From NCBI RefSeq assembly GCF_015832195.1, contig NC_052017.1, forward strand, positions 66,155,801 to 66,219,800: 64,000 nt of DNA. Direction: 5' to 3'. Below are positions 1 through 15,200 of the stretch, in pieces (the stretch's first letter is position 1; each line of letters begins with the position of its first letter). A model generated the notes under the pieces. It ran no database searches. It was given only the letters and a program-made list of their open reading frames with translations, and was not told where the DNA came from. Source of the DNA: Motacilla alba alba. Its lineage: Eukaryota > Chordata > Aves > Passeriformes > Motacillidae. A program made the position numbers and the translations under genes.

Positions 1-3000
1 TAATTTGCTATTGATATGATAGCAAGGAAAATAAAGGCAGAATGGGATGGTTGAGGCGCCCAAAACAGAGTAGAAATCAGAAAGGAAGAAGGGGCGGCCT
101 AAATGTATGGATGCTTGGATGGGTAAGATTCAAAATTTCCCATGTCTCGACAGCCTTATCACCTTTCCACTGCCCTCTGTATGTGTATGTGCATATATTA
201 ATATCTGTAAATAATTAAATTATGTAGTTCATATATTTAATTTATGCCATACCCTTGAAAATGTTTCTTCTAGTATTAGAACTTTTACCAACAAAGAGTT
301 TTCATACCTACATCTTCTTTCACCTCTGTTGTCTGTGGAATCCAGGAAATTAGTATCTTTTCTGTCATTTCTATACTCTCTTTAAATTTGTATATTTGGT
401 TTAGAATTTAATTTTGATATTCAGATTAGTTCAGTCCTCCCACAGGATTTCTAATGAAACTTCAGAATATAAATTAGTTAAAATGTTGTTCCTATTGATA
501 GATGTTGATTTTTTGTGTTGCACATTAGCAGCAGTCACTTTACAGTACCACAGAGAGATTTGTTAGACCGGATCATCCGCACAGTCTTGATTTGACCTGT
601 GATGGTCTGTAGCCTGAAGATCTTGGAATTTAAATAAACAAGAGAAATGGAAGGTGGGAGAGCAGAATGGGAAATGTCCCAACTTACAAAGACAGGTAGA
701 GGGGCAGAGTGCTGGATTCACAGCACAGCAAGATTAAGCACAGCTGAGCCAGGTGCCTCACTGCTGACTGCTCCTTTCAGGCAGCAGACAGAAAGGAAGC
801 CCACAGAAGCCAGGTCAGCCTGCCTGAAATCTGAGTCTCTGCTACAAGTGCCTTCCCAGGGACTAACAGGGAGCCAAAGGCAACTGTGCTCCCAGCCACA
901 CAGGTTTCCTTAACAGGCTGGAATCCTTTGAAGCTACATGATTGGTGAAAGATGCTGATGGCTCGAAGGGTTCAGCACAGTCCTGAGTCTCATGGAAATA
1001 AAGTTGCTAGATGGCTTTACAAATCGGGTCCCACGTTCCACCTTTGAACCATTTCTGATTGCCATAATGTTTACAGCAAAAACAATTTCCTGGTCTTCTT
1101 TTGCCCCTGAGCAGTCCGTCTCCCACTCCCCATTCCTGCTGACCTTGTCAGACCTGCTTTAACTCCACCGGTCTCATAGTTGCCTATCCCTGCTCACCCA
1201 GCCCAGGGGTTCATCTCCAGGATTGCTCAGGGACTGGGCAGAGAGCCCTCCGGGCTCCCTTGCACTGGCACCCATGGTAGCAGCTGTCAGGAAACGCTGA
1301 ATGCTGTGAGGCAAGCAGCCAAACACAGCACCAGTGCAACACCCACAGCCTTTTCAGGCCCAGGTACCACCAGCTCCTTCTCACCCCCAGCATCAGGCCC
1401 GCCAGCCCCGTGCTGTGCAAATGCTTCCACACCCACAGGTAAAAATCCCTGCTGAGGTCTCATATTCACAGTCACCCCCTGCACAAAACTACCCCCACCT
1501 CCTCCGATATCTTGGAGTAGTAAACCATTTGTTTAATCTCTTTGCTTTTCCCTGACTTCCAGTAATGAAATGCTGCTGTTTCTGAAATAATTTCCTGACT
1601 ATTTGCTGAGATTCATCTCCGACATTTCATTAAATATGATCATTTAACTGTACAAGTACAAATGTATTTTTAATTTAGCTTACTGCAGATATTATAGATG
1701 TGGGGAAATGAATTTGCATTGCTCTAGGACAAATATATCATTCACATATGAATGCCACAAAAGAACAAATTATTAAAAATTACTGAAACTTCCACAAAGA
1801 TTTATACTTAACATTTCCATTTTCAATCTCAGTGCCAGGGAAACATATAGCTTGTCACTATATCACACATGATGTTATGAAGAATGTTTGGAAGATTTGC
1901 CTGGGAATCTTTATCAACATTTCCATCTTGGATTTCATGTCATGGAACAAAATCTGTTTTGAGAGAGAAAGGTGAATTCAGCTGAGGTTTGTTTGGGAAA
2001 ACTAGGCTTATCAAATAGGCTTTCATGACCACACATAAAAAGAGGTATCACTTTAATGAAGATAAACTCAAAAGAATAGAGACAGATCAAATACTGATTA
2101 ATTCATCAAATGTATCTTCCATCCATAACATTATGTCAACTATATGTTTGTAAACTAGCAGCCAAAGTTAGAAAAGAGAAAAAAGATAAAAAATTAACCA
2201 TGAATTGGTCACAAAGAGAGATTATTTGGACCCCAATACATGTTTCAGATATTTTTGAATTTCAAGAGAATCTGGAAGTGAACTGTTTTAGGTTAGATTT
2301 CTTAGAATTTTTTCACATTTCAGGACTAAACACTGTTGTTTAGGAAAAAGGCAAAAGAGTTACCATCAATATACAGTGTGTTTTAATACTAAAAGTTATA
2401 TGTATTAGAACTTTTATATTAGCAAAACTTCCAAACATCTAGTTTTGGAGTATGCATGTATTTTGGAGTATGAGTATTATTGTGCTAATCTCTACATAAA
2501 GAAGAGAAAAAGAAGGCAGGCTCTGCTCCTATATATCACAGTTTGCCTTTTATAAGATACAGTACTTAGAAATAGGTTGATAAAAATAGCACCAGTTTAC
2601 TCAACACCTCGAAGTGGTGCAGTGAAATTTTAACAATGTATTTCAATCTGTCCTGGCCTTGATGACAGAACTTCAAACATATTTGAATCTTGGGGCATCA
2701 TTTCTGTACAGTATGGAGAGCTCTGGATTATGAACCTTTTGTTTACATATGAGAGGAATAGTAGCAATAATGCAATAGAAAAATCATATGCTGGAATTTA
2801 TATTTTATCATGTTCTGTTTTCATGAAATGTAACATTTTCTTAACTATATTCCTTGAATTTCTCTCTTTTTTTCCCCTGTAGCTCTTTTAGAAATTTATT
2901 AGCATTTTGAACATAATTTATCTACTTTCACAAAAAAGCAACATCACAACACAAACACTTCTCATGTCTTTTCAAAGCTTGAAACATTGACTTGCAGAGT

Positions 3001-6000
3001 GGCCCCTCTGTGACTCAGAGCTTCCAGATCACCTCTTCACAAACTGAAGGCCATCATTTCATTGAACAGCTGCTCTTGTTGGCTTACAACTGTGTGTGAC
3101 AGGTGTCTCTGAAATTATTTTGAAAAATTAGTTCAAGATGAGCCTCTCAAATTGTTATTTTAAGTAGACCAGAGCCATATGCCTCTATTTTTTCCAGTTA
3201 ATTTTATAGTCAGATCACAGTGAAGTGAGTTTTGGATGCCACACATAATGTCTATTTACTTTTGGTATATGTCTGTGAGGAGACTGGAGGTGAAAGTTGG
3301 TGTGAATTCATGCCAGTCTGGTTGAGCACATTTGACATGGATGTTCTCAGCTCTTCACAGTTTCCCAGTGGACACTTAGGCATGTACCACAGGAGGGCAC
3401 TTTGCTGACTTCTCTGTGGGAGAGGAAAAAACTTCTATTTGCTGAGAAATGACATTGTTCCAGTACTAAGGAAAAGTGTCTTAGCTGGGAAACAGACCTT
3501 TCCTCAGAATGCTCAGAGTCCACATGAGGAGACACAGGGGCCTTGGATTTTGAGAGCCAGCAAATTGCAAACAGTTCCCACTGACTGGTCTTGTGTCTCT
3601 CAGGCTCCTCGTGAAACCTACATCTCCTTCTTTCTAGTCTGTGTGCTGGGTGGTGCTGGGTGGTGGGATGGGATGACGAGCTTGCTTGTGGATGGGGCCA
3701 GAGACCAGAAGTGCAATTCCTACTTCTACTCCTTACATGCCAGATGAGCTGAGAAAATCTCTTCACCTAGTTTCAGCTCTTGTCACATCACCTGAATTTT
3801 TCTAGAATATACCTTACAATTTAAAATGTGCCAAAACAGCCTCTTGAAGCAGTCTCCCCATCATCTGATAAAGAACACATTGCAACAAAAGCAAAAGAAA
3901 ACTTTGCCAAGTGTCTCAGTTGCTCAGCTGTGGTCACATTGGAAAAAATATGCCTGAGAACAAAAGTATCAGCATGCACAAAACAACAAAAAAAAGTCAT
4001 TGTCCATAGCAGCACAATTGCTGAGTCGCTTGAGCAGCTTTTCTGTCAGTTTTTCTAGATTATTTATCCTCTGTGCATCTGTAGTCTGACTTCTGTTTTG
4101 ATTGTTCAAAATACATTTAAAAGTCCGGCCTTGGGTGTTTACAAAGAAAACTCTTATGGAGTTCAGTCACAACTTAACTGGAAAAACACACAGGAGAAAC
4201 TTGGTAAGCAACTCAGGATTCAGCTCCACTTCATTTTAATACATTTCTTCCCTGAGAAACAATCAGTCATAAAACTGGTGTCTTGCTGGAGTGTCCTCCC
4301 AACCTTTACCTGATAGGGAAATTAGATGTCTTACCCAACCTTACAAAGAGATGTTTGAAGGGTCCTATCATGGATTTCATTACCTGTACATGAAGGCCCA
4401 TCAGCCGGAACAAAGAGCACAGCAGCACAACTGATCACACTCCTCTTGTCTGAGAGGTCAAATACCAATAATATTGACATTATAGGAATTAGAGATAATG
4501 GTTAATGAAGACAGGATCCTTACTCTTCCAAATATCAGGAGATATTTGCCAGGGTCACTAGCTTTGTCTGTAGCTGAAAGAATAAGTGATGTAGCCACGT
4601 AGCAAATATGTAAGACAACATGAGTAAATACTTGTATCACACCAGTGGAGGATTCTGGCCAGGTTTTGCAGTTCAAAAAATAACTGAATAAGGGGAAACC
4701 AGAATAATCATGCTGTGATAAATTAGGTTTGTGATTAGAAAGGCTGTAATTCCTGGGTAGTGGAAATAGCAGATGCTTGAGGAAATGCCAAGCTAAGGGA
4801 GTTAAGTACCGAATCTCATTGAATTTCAACTGCCATGTTAGTTATCTAATTGTACTGCAATAAGAAAGCTGCTTTAAAGGCCCTACAGCATTTTTTTATA
4901 CCAGTAACTTTTGACAAAGTTTACTTGGGATTTTTTTTTCTTTTTATCCCCAAGAACCTTCTCTTCTGAGCAGTGAAGGAGAAGCCCTCTGCCTCAGTTT
5001 TGCCAGAGTCTCTGCAACTTGTTAGTGTTACACTTTATTTTCCAGTTCCAGCTTATTTCCAACAACAACACATATTCCTCAGTACTCAAATCTGTTCCAG
5101 GATACATGGAACAGAAGACAGCAGAGGCAGGTTTTAAAGTTTTGATTTTTTTTCCTTAGGATGGAGCTAGTGGAAGAATTGTCTTGATATTTGACCAAGC
5201 AAATTATGCCAGCTAGTAGGTGCCTTAATTTGTATGCCTGAGGCTTAAACAATGCCACATCCACTTAGGGACCTGAGCGTTACTGCTCTGCTCCTGTTAC
5301 AGTTTGTGATATCGGATCGTGTTATTGTGGATGTGTGTCTGTAAGTCCTACTGGCTACGTGAGTGCTTATGGGTGTATTTCTAACATGGGAATGGTAGAT
5401 GAAAAATAAATCTTAAGGTTATGGAGAAGCAGTGATTTTTGTAATTTAAATAAAATGATCCATTGGTACATGCTTTTGGACCAAATGAACAGTGATGTCA
5501 CAAGTAATCAAAAGTTTACAGTCTGGAATTCCTACTAATCTGAAGTGATCTTGAATGCAGGATGTCAAAAGCTTTAAAATTGATAAGAGAACAGTCCTAG
5601 ATCAGCATGACATAGCAACCAACCAGCTGAAGTGCTGAGATAAATAAGCCACACTAACATGTTGGAGACCTTATTTATTTATTTTAAAATAAATTAATAT
5701 CTATAGCTTTTCCCATCAGGATATGTCCCTTAAAATGTCCCCTATAATTTGTTTTATGGTTTTGCACCATGTGAGCATATTTTAATGAGATACAGGTTAT
5801 CTAATTACATGTTTGTTTCAAGCACATCATGCACGTTTTGAATGTTCTGATTATCAACTGCAGCATCACAAGAGCACATAAGTTACTCCCAGTGCTCAGT
5901 CACCTTCTACAAAAAGTTATCACCACAAACTCCCTCATCTACTGAGGGTAACACTAATTGTATTTTCTCATCTGCAACTAATGCCCTGTCCCAGTGCTGT

Positions 6001-6264
6001 CGCTGTTATTACTGTGTGACTGTAGATTTGTGGAACTGGGGAAAGAGCACCAAATTCATCAAGGCCAAATATTTTCATTCTCCTTTCCCCATGTAAACAT
6101 GTTTGTTATCTACTTGATGACAAGTACTGAATGAAACCTGTTATGAAGCTATTGCCAAGAAGATGGTATTCTGTATTATCAAAGCAGGACAATACAATAG
6201 TAAATATTTCCATAATGCTGCCTCTACAGAAATTAGGAAATCTTTAGAGAGATAAAATACAGAA

Positions 6265-6395
6265 CTGAATACAGGAGATCTGAATTCTGCTTGTACCTTT
6301 GCTGCAGATATCTTCTGTCACCATATTTGAGTGAGTCACTGTTTGAATGCATATTTGTCCTTCTGTAAAACAGGAATATTGTCATTTGCAGATGT
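6265..6395 (+). mobile_element. Possible MIR-like relic
   Basis: GGAGATCTGAATTCTGCTTG, then GAGTGAGTCACTGTTTG and CTTCTGTAAAACAGGAATAT, follow MIR order loosely. Weak, from pattern memory only. Confidence 0.35.
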
Positions 6396-8204
6396 AGGTA
6401 TTTTCGGTCACACATTTTGGAGGAGCTCTCTGCCTGGGATGCTGTGAAACTTGATGCACTGAGATATTTTAAGCCTCTTGGCATTAAAAAACATACAGGT
6501 GAAGCTCATATGGAAATTTGATTTAAATTTCTGTCAAGCAAAGTTTTTTAGATCCAGTGCTGACTTTCTATTCAGAGGCCATGGGTTTGTCTATGCTTCA
6601 CACTGACCCTTAATAATGGTTGAAGTTAAAGCAGTGACAACAGCATAATAATATCTTGGTAATAGTGAAGCTTACTCTGTACTGACAGGTAAAATACTGT
6701 CAAGTTCAGATAATTAGACTCCATAGCTTTTTTCAGTCACTGAATGAACCATCACACAGACAAGGCTTCCTTAATTTAGTTATAAATGACCCATTAATCC
6801 ATAAAGGCATAATTTCAAAAGCAGAAGCCTAATGATGATTGTAAGAATGGTAACGGCAACAAGACAGGTAAAAGAAGAAGGACTTGCTTGCCATGAAGAA
6901 ATACGAGTGAATTGCTCATAGTCAACACTATATGCCAAAAAAAGTCAGTATTTTAATTAACTATGCCTTAAGTGGAAAAGGAGAATTCTCTTCCCCCAAC
7001 CATCCAAGCCATCATGGAGTTAAAGCCAAAAATATCTGTAAAAACAGTGTATTGTCAAGTGGTTGGCACTGTTTTTGTCACCAAGGCTTCATCTCCTGAC
7101 TGTAAGAACTGCACACACACTAGATCACACCCAAACTTTGGGAAACCCAGGCAAGGAGGAGAGAGCAGACTCTATCAGAATTTGAACATACTGCCTTGCC
7201 ACAAGCCTTTGTCCTCTATGGATGGTAAATAGACTGTAGATGTGACCTATAGGATCATAAAATAAGGGAGTTTGAACTCTGGTAAAATTATATCAATAAT
7301 TTCATGAAGAAATTGGTGAGAAGAAATAACAGATAGCACAGCTCTAGGCTAAACATCAGCAAGGAATCTTCTATCTGTCACCTCAGGTGCAAAAATAAAT
7401 ATATTAGAGAGAACTCCATTTTGTCTGGAAATATGGCTCTTTCACTTTGCCACAGAACCAACTGAGCTGAAAAGCAAGCAATCACCAGCTAAAGTGAAAG
7501 TTTTAAACCATCCTCAAAGGTCTGAATCTTCAGTAGTTTTGCATGCCCCTCTTTATTTTAGAAGGCTCTGCAATAAAATTCTGAGCAAAATCACCTTATT
7601 TTTGTGAACAGCCTCTGGTAAAACAACAAACAAGTTACTTGAAAACCTATTTAACATTGTACAGCAAGTGCCCTTCAGGTCCTGCACAACAAGTCAACAG
7701 GTAAGTTGTAATGACAGAGTCATTTTTAAGGGGCAGGTTTTCGGTGTATTCACTTTGGTACAATTTTCTCCTTGTCATTTTTCTGAAAAGCCTATTATCC
7801 ACTATTTTCAGTCCTTTATTTATTTTTAGCTTCTCAGTCTTTTATTTATACAGTGATGCAAGCAAGTACATTCTGCATATATCTTGCTCTTGCATAAGAC
7901 ATGAGCAGCTCTTTTTGTTATGCCTTTCTTGAAATAAAGAAGCAAATTGCAGAGTATTATTTAAAAAATCACCCCGTCTCATCCACTGCTGCAGTAACTT
8001 TATTGTGTTCAACTAGCTCCATGTTTCCAACAGAAATCTTGTTAAAAAGCAAGCTGGAATGATATATTAATTCCACTAACGGGTGACTGTGTTTAACTGA
8101 AAAACAGCCTGACCTAAATTTGCTAAACTGCTCCTGGAGTAGCAGATAAGTGAGCCATGGTAGCTGAGACAGAAGAATGGGGCTCAGAAGATGATTCTAC
8201 CCCA

Positions 8205-8345
8205 GCGTTTTTGCACTCTATCTCGGTGACTTCAGGCAAGCTGCATAAGCCCTTTTCCCTCTTTCTTACCATCTTCACACTGTTAATTCAAATTGATGTT
8301 TAGCTTCATCACCAAGATGATGTTAAATGTATTAGAACTCATGAG
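8205..8345 (+). mobile_element. Possible MIR-like relic
   Basis: GGTGACTTCAGGCAAGCTGC, TAAGCCC and a pyrimidine-rich stretch, then GATGATGTTAAATGTATTAG, loosely follow the MIR centre and 3' half. Weak. Confidence 0.35.
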
Positions 8346-11300
8346 CATTGCCTCTCGAGCGAGTCTTCCCATTGTAAAACAAAATTGTGACACGATGGGA
8401 AATCTGTCTATCTGCATCTTATGAATTCTAATTTTACTGTGAAATTACTCTATCATCAAACATATCAGTGTAAGTGGGATCTACCATACACTATCTGTGC
8501 TGTATCATATATTGATCTGCCTTCAAAAATATAGCTTTTTGAATATCAGTCATCTCCTATTGAAATGCACACTCAGTGTAACAATAACTGGCTGACGTGA
8601 GGAGCATAATCCATCCTATTTTTCTGTGAGGGGAAGAATTATAGACTACAAAATTTCTTGTAGGAAACACAAGTATTAGGTGTGAAACTCATGTAGCAAG
8701 ACTGGAAGCCCATGCCAAGTGAGAGAATGAGAGGAATATATCCTTGTAACAGGGAAAGACTTTTAAAATCAGGCAGCAGCTAGTGCAGAGCAAGTTTACC
8801 TAGAAAAGAGAGATTAAGACAGAGACTTAATGGTCCCAAAAATGCTGTGTTGAAAAGGGGATTCAGGACTGGCCTGACTCAAAAAACCTTCTGGAATTAA
8901 TGAAAAAATGAAGGCATGAAATCTGTACAGAGTTTATTGCCATAGCCAGATTTCAATTTTTCATTTATATAGAGACAGAATAACTGGGTTTAAGATTTTG
9001 TGCAAACTGTCTGTGTGTGTCATGTCATTTCCTATTTCTTGTCTTTGAAGAGTTAAATTATAAATGCAGAGTGCCTACTGTGTAGTCACTCCGTGGAAGA
9101 GTGTAATTAAGCTATTGGGCAAATAACACCTGTCTGAAAGACCTGAAGCACCCAGAGCCAACGTCTCAATTTTTGTGGTACAGAATAGCAGAACTATGTG
9201 CCAGAATTACAACATGAATGCAGAAGGAAATATTTAAAGCATAATAGCCCAGCCTAAAACACAAAGCCTAAACTAACAATATTCACTTATCTAGCTACAA
9301 CTTTGACGGGTTCTGAATGTATAAATACAAAGAGTCAACTGAGAAAATTTAAAGAGAAAATTTACAAAGGAAGTAAATGTGTGCTGTAAAAATCTTGAGT
9401 TGCATATTGGAATCCACCTTGATCTAGCTCCTTGTTGCACTTGGTTATAGTGTTCTTTTTTTCCTATACCTTGTTCTATCCAAAGCACCTTAAGTAAAGC
9501 AAAAGGGAGAAATCTCCATCCAACATAAAGAAAAAATTATTTTAAAGGAAACCAAAATTATTTCCTTGGTATAATACCAGACCAAAATTTTTCACTCTCT
9601 AGTTTTATTTTAGGCTTCCTACACAGATATTGTGCACTTGATACACACATGGGATTGAAAGCTTAATTTAACAGCAAGGACAATAACAAGAGCAGACCTC
9701 ATAGGTCTGGATTAGCTACAGATAAACTGAATTGGGGAATAAGAATCCAGTGGAGGCAAAGGAACCCACTTCCCATAACCATGGGAACAGACTATTCCTA
9801 TGCAATTAATATTATATGTAGCTTAGATGAAGGTGAGAATTCATGAGGCTGGTTTCTGCCAAGGGGAAACATTTCCTTGCACTTACTTCCCACGCTAAAT
9901 GGAAGGTTCTGCACTCCTCACATCAGACATTTTGCCCTCCGGAGCACAGAGTGCTGCAGGTCCTATCTAGATATGCACACATACATGACTGCTTTTCTGT
10001 TGAATTAACCTGGCTACATTATACAGAGTTTATGCAAGCTTTATTTCTTGTGAATGTTGTATTAGGCTGAGGGAGATCAGCTGCTGGTTTAGAGTGAAAG
10101 TTTGAATGAAGCAGACAGACAGTATGTAATTTGGCAGAAACCCCAGCAGTATAAAATTAATACATCCAAATACTTTTTCCTCATTTAAATTGCTGGAGTG
10201 AGATTATCCCAGCTCAGTGCTTTAAATCCTACAGTCAAAAAGTTTTTGATGTGGAATTAGTGCCCTATGGTTAGATTTACTGTGGCCACAAATTTATTTA
10301 GCTAATATCTTTCCTTCTCTGGGCTGCTGGCTCAATGTAGAGCTGGAGGGTGACCACCTCCTCAGCACATCTACATACATTGAAGTGTCTACTCTAAGGC
10401 AACCAGTGATTCTCATGGGGTTTTGTTTTTGTTTTTTTGAAAAAAAACTTTCATTTGTCTCAGCTTATCACAGGGTTTTGCTGAATCTCAGGTGTGACTA
10501 ATTCAGGTGGGGCACCTGATTAGGCTAACAGCTAACCCCTTACAACAGTTGAAACTAACCTCAGTAAGCCCATGCACTTGTCTCTAGCACTAAAGCTCCC
10601 CAAGGTTTTCCAAAAGCACAGTTAGAAAATGAAGCTTTCCACAAGGCTTGGCAAAAGTTCATTATGCGGCTGCTAGTGATCTTCTTTTGAAAACCTTTCT
10701 TTCAGATGGCTAAAGTATAGCCACTCTCCCAAGAGTGATTATGCTGTAGATGAAACCTCTCTGTTTTTGATCATAAATTCATTGTAAAGGAGATTTAGTC
10801 TTGTACAACACCAGATGTATTGTCTGTGATTAAATAGCAGGTGATAAGAATAATAATGATTCAGCGGCATGGAGAGAAGTCTGTTCCTACCAGAGAAAAG
10901 TCAGGAAAGTAGGGAAAAGAAAGCTGATAATATTTGGATTTGTTAAATCCACTCACATTTACTGGACGCAAAAAGATGCAGCCCTGTACTATACTCAGCT
11001 AGCAAGTCAGATGGAGACAGACTGCCAGATGCAATCAGCTGCAGGGGAATCAGACCCAACAACTTGACTTTTCTTTTTCTTTGCCTTCTCCTCAACATTA
11101 GCCTAACTTTTCAGAGTCACTAATATCTGCCATCTTCTCCAGCCCAGTGTGGGCAAAGTTTAAATTAGTTATAGCTTTACTAACAATTAATTTAGGAGCA
11201 GAACTATATCATTAGCTCAGTCCAGTAATAAACACATAGCACTAGGAAAATTGGTTCATTTAAGAGGTATTAACCTTATTTCCTTAGGGAATTTCATTTG

Positions 11301-12236
11301 AAATAGTCATGTTTTATTGAACTTCACAGCCATCTCACAGCAGGAGAACTGCCAGTGTGAGATGCAGGATGTAGGAATCATGTAGGAATACAGAACATTT
11401 AAGGAAAATGTTTGAACATGTGAGGGATTACTGTTTAGTTGCTAGTTTACATGGATAAGTGAATCTTGTAGAGTTCACAATTTTGAAAAATCTACCAAGA
11501 TAATGGCATGGCTGTGCCATTCCATGGACACTTAACCCTTTCACAGACTTCACCAGTCTCTCCTGTTTCCCTGAGTTTCACAAGTATTGCCTATACCATG
11601 AAGTCTTTCACCAACAAGAGAAGCATGTCCACCTCTACAGTTTCCAACTTGAGGGTAGTCAAACAGTGAGAAACAGAATTTTTCTGTTCTTAAGCACCAT
11701 TAAGGCTCTGGTTCTGCAGTGCACTCACCAACATGGAGAATCACTGAATCCAGTGTGTTCTCTACGGACATCAGCACATGCTCTGAAACCATTTTGAACG
11801 AGAGGAAAAGTTGCGGCAGAACTGGCAATGCTCCTATCACAACCCATCAGCTACTTAGCAGAGAAAAAAAATTGTTGATTAAAACCCATTTTGCAACAAT
11901 GTAAGTAAACTCATTTCTTAGAGTGAAGAAAACACATCTTCAAGCCTTTGAAGTTTTGAATTACTTGTTTTGCATGCCACTTTGGGCTCACGACCATGCA
12001 TTTCCTAGTAATAAATTATGAGAATATTTAGGTAAAAGTGTACCAGCATTCTCTTTCTCCCTGATTCAGACTAAAGAAATGTCAAAAGAGTTGGTACAAA
12101 TGGTCAACATGAGACCAAGTCAATGACAGAGTTTTGGAGAGGTTCTGGTTTCACCCAGATTATTCAGCTTTACCTTCTAAGCTAAGTATGAAAGGACCCT
12201 ACCTTATTTAACAGTAAATATGTGGATGTTACCAAA

Positions 12237-12256
12237 CCAATCCAATCCAATCCAAA
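12237..12256. repeat. Short CCAAT pentanucleotide repeat
   Basis: Roughly four copies of the five-base unit CCAAT. Small simple repeat with no other signal. Confidence 0.7.
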
Positions 12257-15200
12257 GCAGGGTTCAAGCCCTCATTTTTAATTACAAAGCATAGGTTAGT
12301 GTTAAAATGTGATTAAATTAAAAAGTGTAATGATTTGCATATACTGAATTGCTGTAAGATTTATAAAGCTTTGGTTTTGTGTCCTACATTGAAATAATAG
12401 ACAGATTAGAGCTGAAGACAGGAATTTTCCAATTAAGATAAACAATTGGCAACCTTAAAGGAAAGGGAAAATGATTGATCACCTGCATCACCTCCTTACT
12501 GACAATAAAGAAGAGTGAACAGGAAGACACAATTACTCTTTTCTGAACTACCAGAGAAACAGATTGTGCACAGCAGCTGCACTGCATGGCTCTGGCAACC
12601 ACCTTTACCAGTAAGAAAAATATATACCTTTTGGATTTTGGCAGGGTATACCAGCCTTGGGGTGCATTGTAAAGGCTAATCAGCCAGTCTGACAGGAAGC
12701 TGAGATGTTAAATCAGCTAAGAAGATACTTATTAAGTATAATCTTAGTAATACATTTGCTTGCTTCATCTATTTGTGATTTTATTCTATTATTTCTGATG
12801 TGCATTATTTCCTAGCTAACTGTAGGTTTTTTATCCTTAAACCTTTTCAAAGGATTTAAGGATCTGACAAACTACAAAGCATGCCAGTTCTTTATCCCTG
12901 AAGTCAGGCAGCTGAAATACTCTTTGTTGTGCCCCATATCTCAATACCTTTATCTACATTTTCCAAAAAGTATCAGTGCTGAACTTCTAATTTTGCCTAG
13001 CTGAGAAACAATAGTTTTAAGGGCGAGTGAAAGAAACCTCACCGGTGACCTGTGTATGGTAAATGTTTCCTCATTCTTGCAAAGAATTTTGGAAACTGTC
13101 TAAACTTCAGGGTCCTTATACCACCACAGAACACAGTATATGTTATAATTTCAGTAGCATGTAGCTACTTCCTGGAAAAACAATTAAAAGCATTCTGTGT
13201 TTAAAAATATATTGTTTACCGATTGCTTTGAACAGTTTTAAAAGCAATACTGAAATTAGTGTACTGATGTGACGTAGTTGCTGCTGGAATTTTTTGTGAT
13301 CAGAGGGCTCTTTATTCCTCCATTATTAGCAACAGCTGCAAGTAGCAACACAAGCATTTTTCCAATTAACAATAATCACAATAAAATACATTTAACATCT
13401 TCCCCTTATTGAAATTTGATGTCTTCTTCACACACACATGCTTGTCACAAGCTCTTCCTTTCCTCACTAACCACAGCTAGGATCAGTGTAAGAACCTCTT
13501 CTGACATGGCCTGCATGAAATTATGTTCTTTAGTCTCCCTTACACACCTGCATGCAGGACATTTGTATCAGTGTGCTGTGGAATGGCACTAGGCAGCTCT
13601 TCACGCATTCATCTGTCTCAAGCTGCATCAATGTGACGTCTCAGCCTCCTGAAACATATGCCTCTATGCCTTTTGCTTCTTTCTTTTATAATGCTGACAA
13701 AGTATCTTTCTTGTATGTGCATTGGAATAAAAAATGAAAAACAGGAGAGAATGTGGCAGCTTGAAGGTGCAGCCCAGTTGGGTTCTTTTGTCCTTGTAGG
13801 GAAGGCACAGAGCAGAGATGTTCTTGTCCTCGCTTTCCTGCAGATCTCAACCAAAGCTTAAGATGAAAGCAAGAATGAGAATGAGTAGCAGTATAGAGGG
13901 GCCAGGACACTTCAGTCACCAGGTTCAAGTGTTGTTCTTCTTCAATATCCTAATTCCAGGCATTAAAAAAAAAATCACAGAACTTGTTTATATCAATTTC
14001 AGCAAAACATTTTTGAAACTGTGGTTTTTAATTTTGTTAAGCACTTTACTACAAAATAGCCATACTAGGTGGCATTTGCCATAGAAAATGTTGTAAAGGA
14101 GATGCACAGAGGACTGGACATACTAAGACTGAGTTCTCTCTTGTCTCTTCCTTTAGCTCCCACCTAGCAGCTTTCTCTGGTTCGTGCTAAACAAAAACCA
14201 AAGGGGTGACTTTACAGACTCTCAAGTGGCTTTTGCTACTTAACTGGTTGGCAGAAAGTCACAGTAGATATCAGCAGGAACACAGGCAGTAAGACAAAAG
14301 GGAAGAAAGCATGCATCAGATGATTGGAGAGGCCCATCAAGGAGAGATACGAAAGAGAAATAATTGCTAGGAAGTTTTCTTAGTGCATTTCCAACTTAGA
14401 CACATGCATGGAGCTACCGAAGACAGAGATGACAACCAATAATAATGCTTTGCTAGAGAGGCAGGTCTAGGTCACGGCTGCGTTCATGCTGGTCAGATCT
14501 GATTGACTGTGACAAACAGTGCTGAGTAATTGCTCTAATCACTCTGGTAGGCATTGTACCTTGCCCAACAAAAGGATGATGCAACAGCAGCTTCAGAAGC
14601 CTGCTGGCCCTTCAACCTGACATCTCTGACAGCAATGCATTTGTTTTAATGGGAGGGTTATTTGGAGTTGCTGCTGTTCAACAGGGGGAAAGCCCAATGA
14701 GTATTCCTAAGTTGGCCAGGGATAAGGGTCTCATTAAAGTGCTCAGGAGTACTTATTTGCAGGTTGACTTGCTGTGATGATCAGTTGGTGGAAAGCTATA
14801 ACAACGAGAAGCACAAAAACATGTCATAGAGCATTGGCCGCAGGTTTGTGCTTCTCAAGAGCAGCAATTAGGGTGGTGTGTCATCAAAACTTTCACATCA
14901 ACAAAGCAACACATTTGCTTTAAATAAGACGAAGTCAAATCTACTTAAAGGAAACCAGGACTGGAACATTCTTCTGTAGTGCAAGCCACTTTAGGACCCC
15001 AGACAGTCTGAGAAGAGTATTGGGTGAAAGACCCCATGAAGAATCTCTAGTTCCTTCCCATAATTCCTGCTTTTTTCTTCCTTCATGTCAAATAAGTCTC
15101 TGCCTATAGCAGCAAAGTTTTGTGAAATCTCGTCTCCTTCCTAAAGCAGATGAAGCAGCCTGAGATATCTTCATCTTCCTAGTTACAGGATGTCTTAAGA

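Noticed and set aside
1180..1555. Proline/glutamine-rich ORFs in two frames
   Set aside because: Competing frames are both open because of a C-rich composition; no recognisable protein and no convincing exon structure, although a GTAAAA follows a CAG at 1438.
3347..3766. Minus-strand ORF of 139 codons, among the longest outside the promoter region
   Set aside because: No domain, signal or family resemblance; low-structure H/S/R-rich translation; length is plausible by chance in 64 kb searched in six frames.
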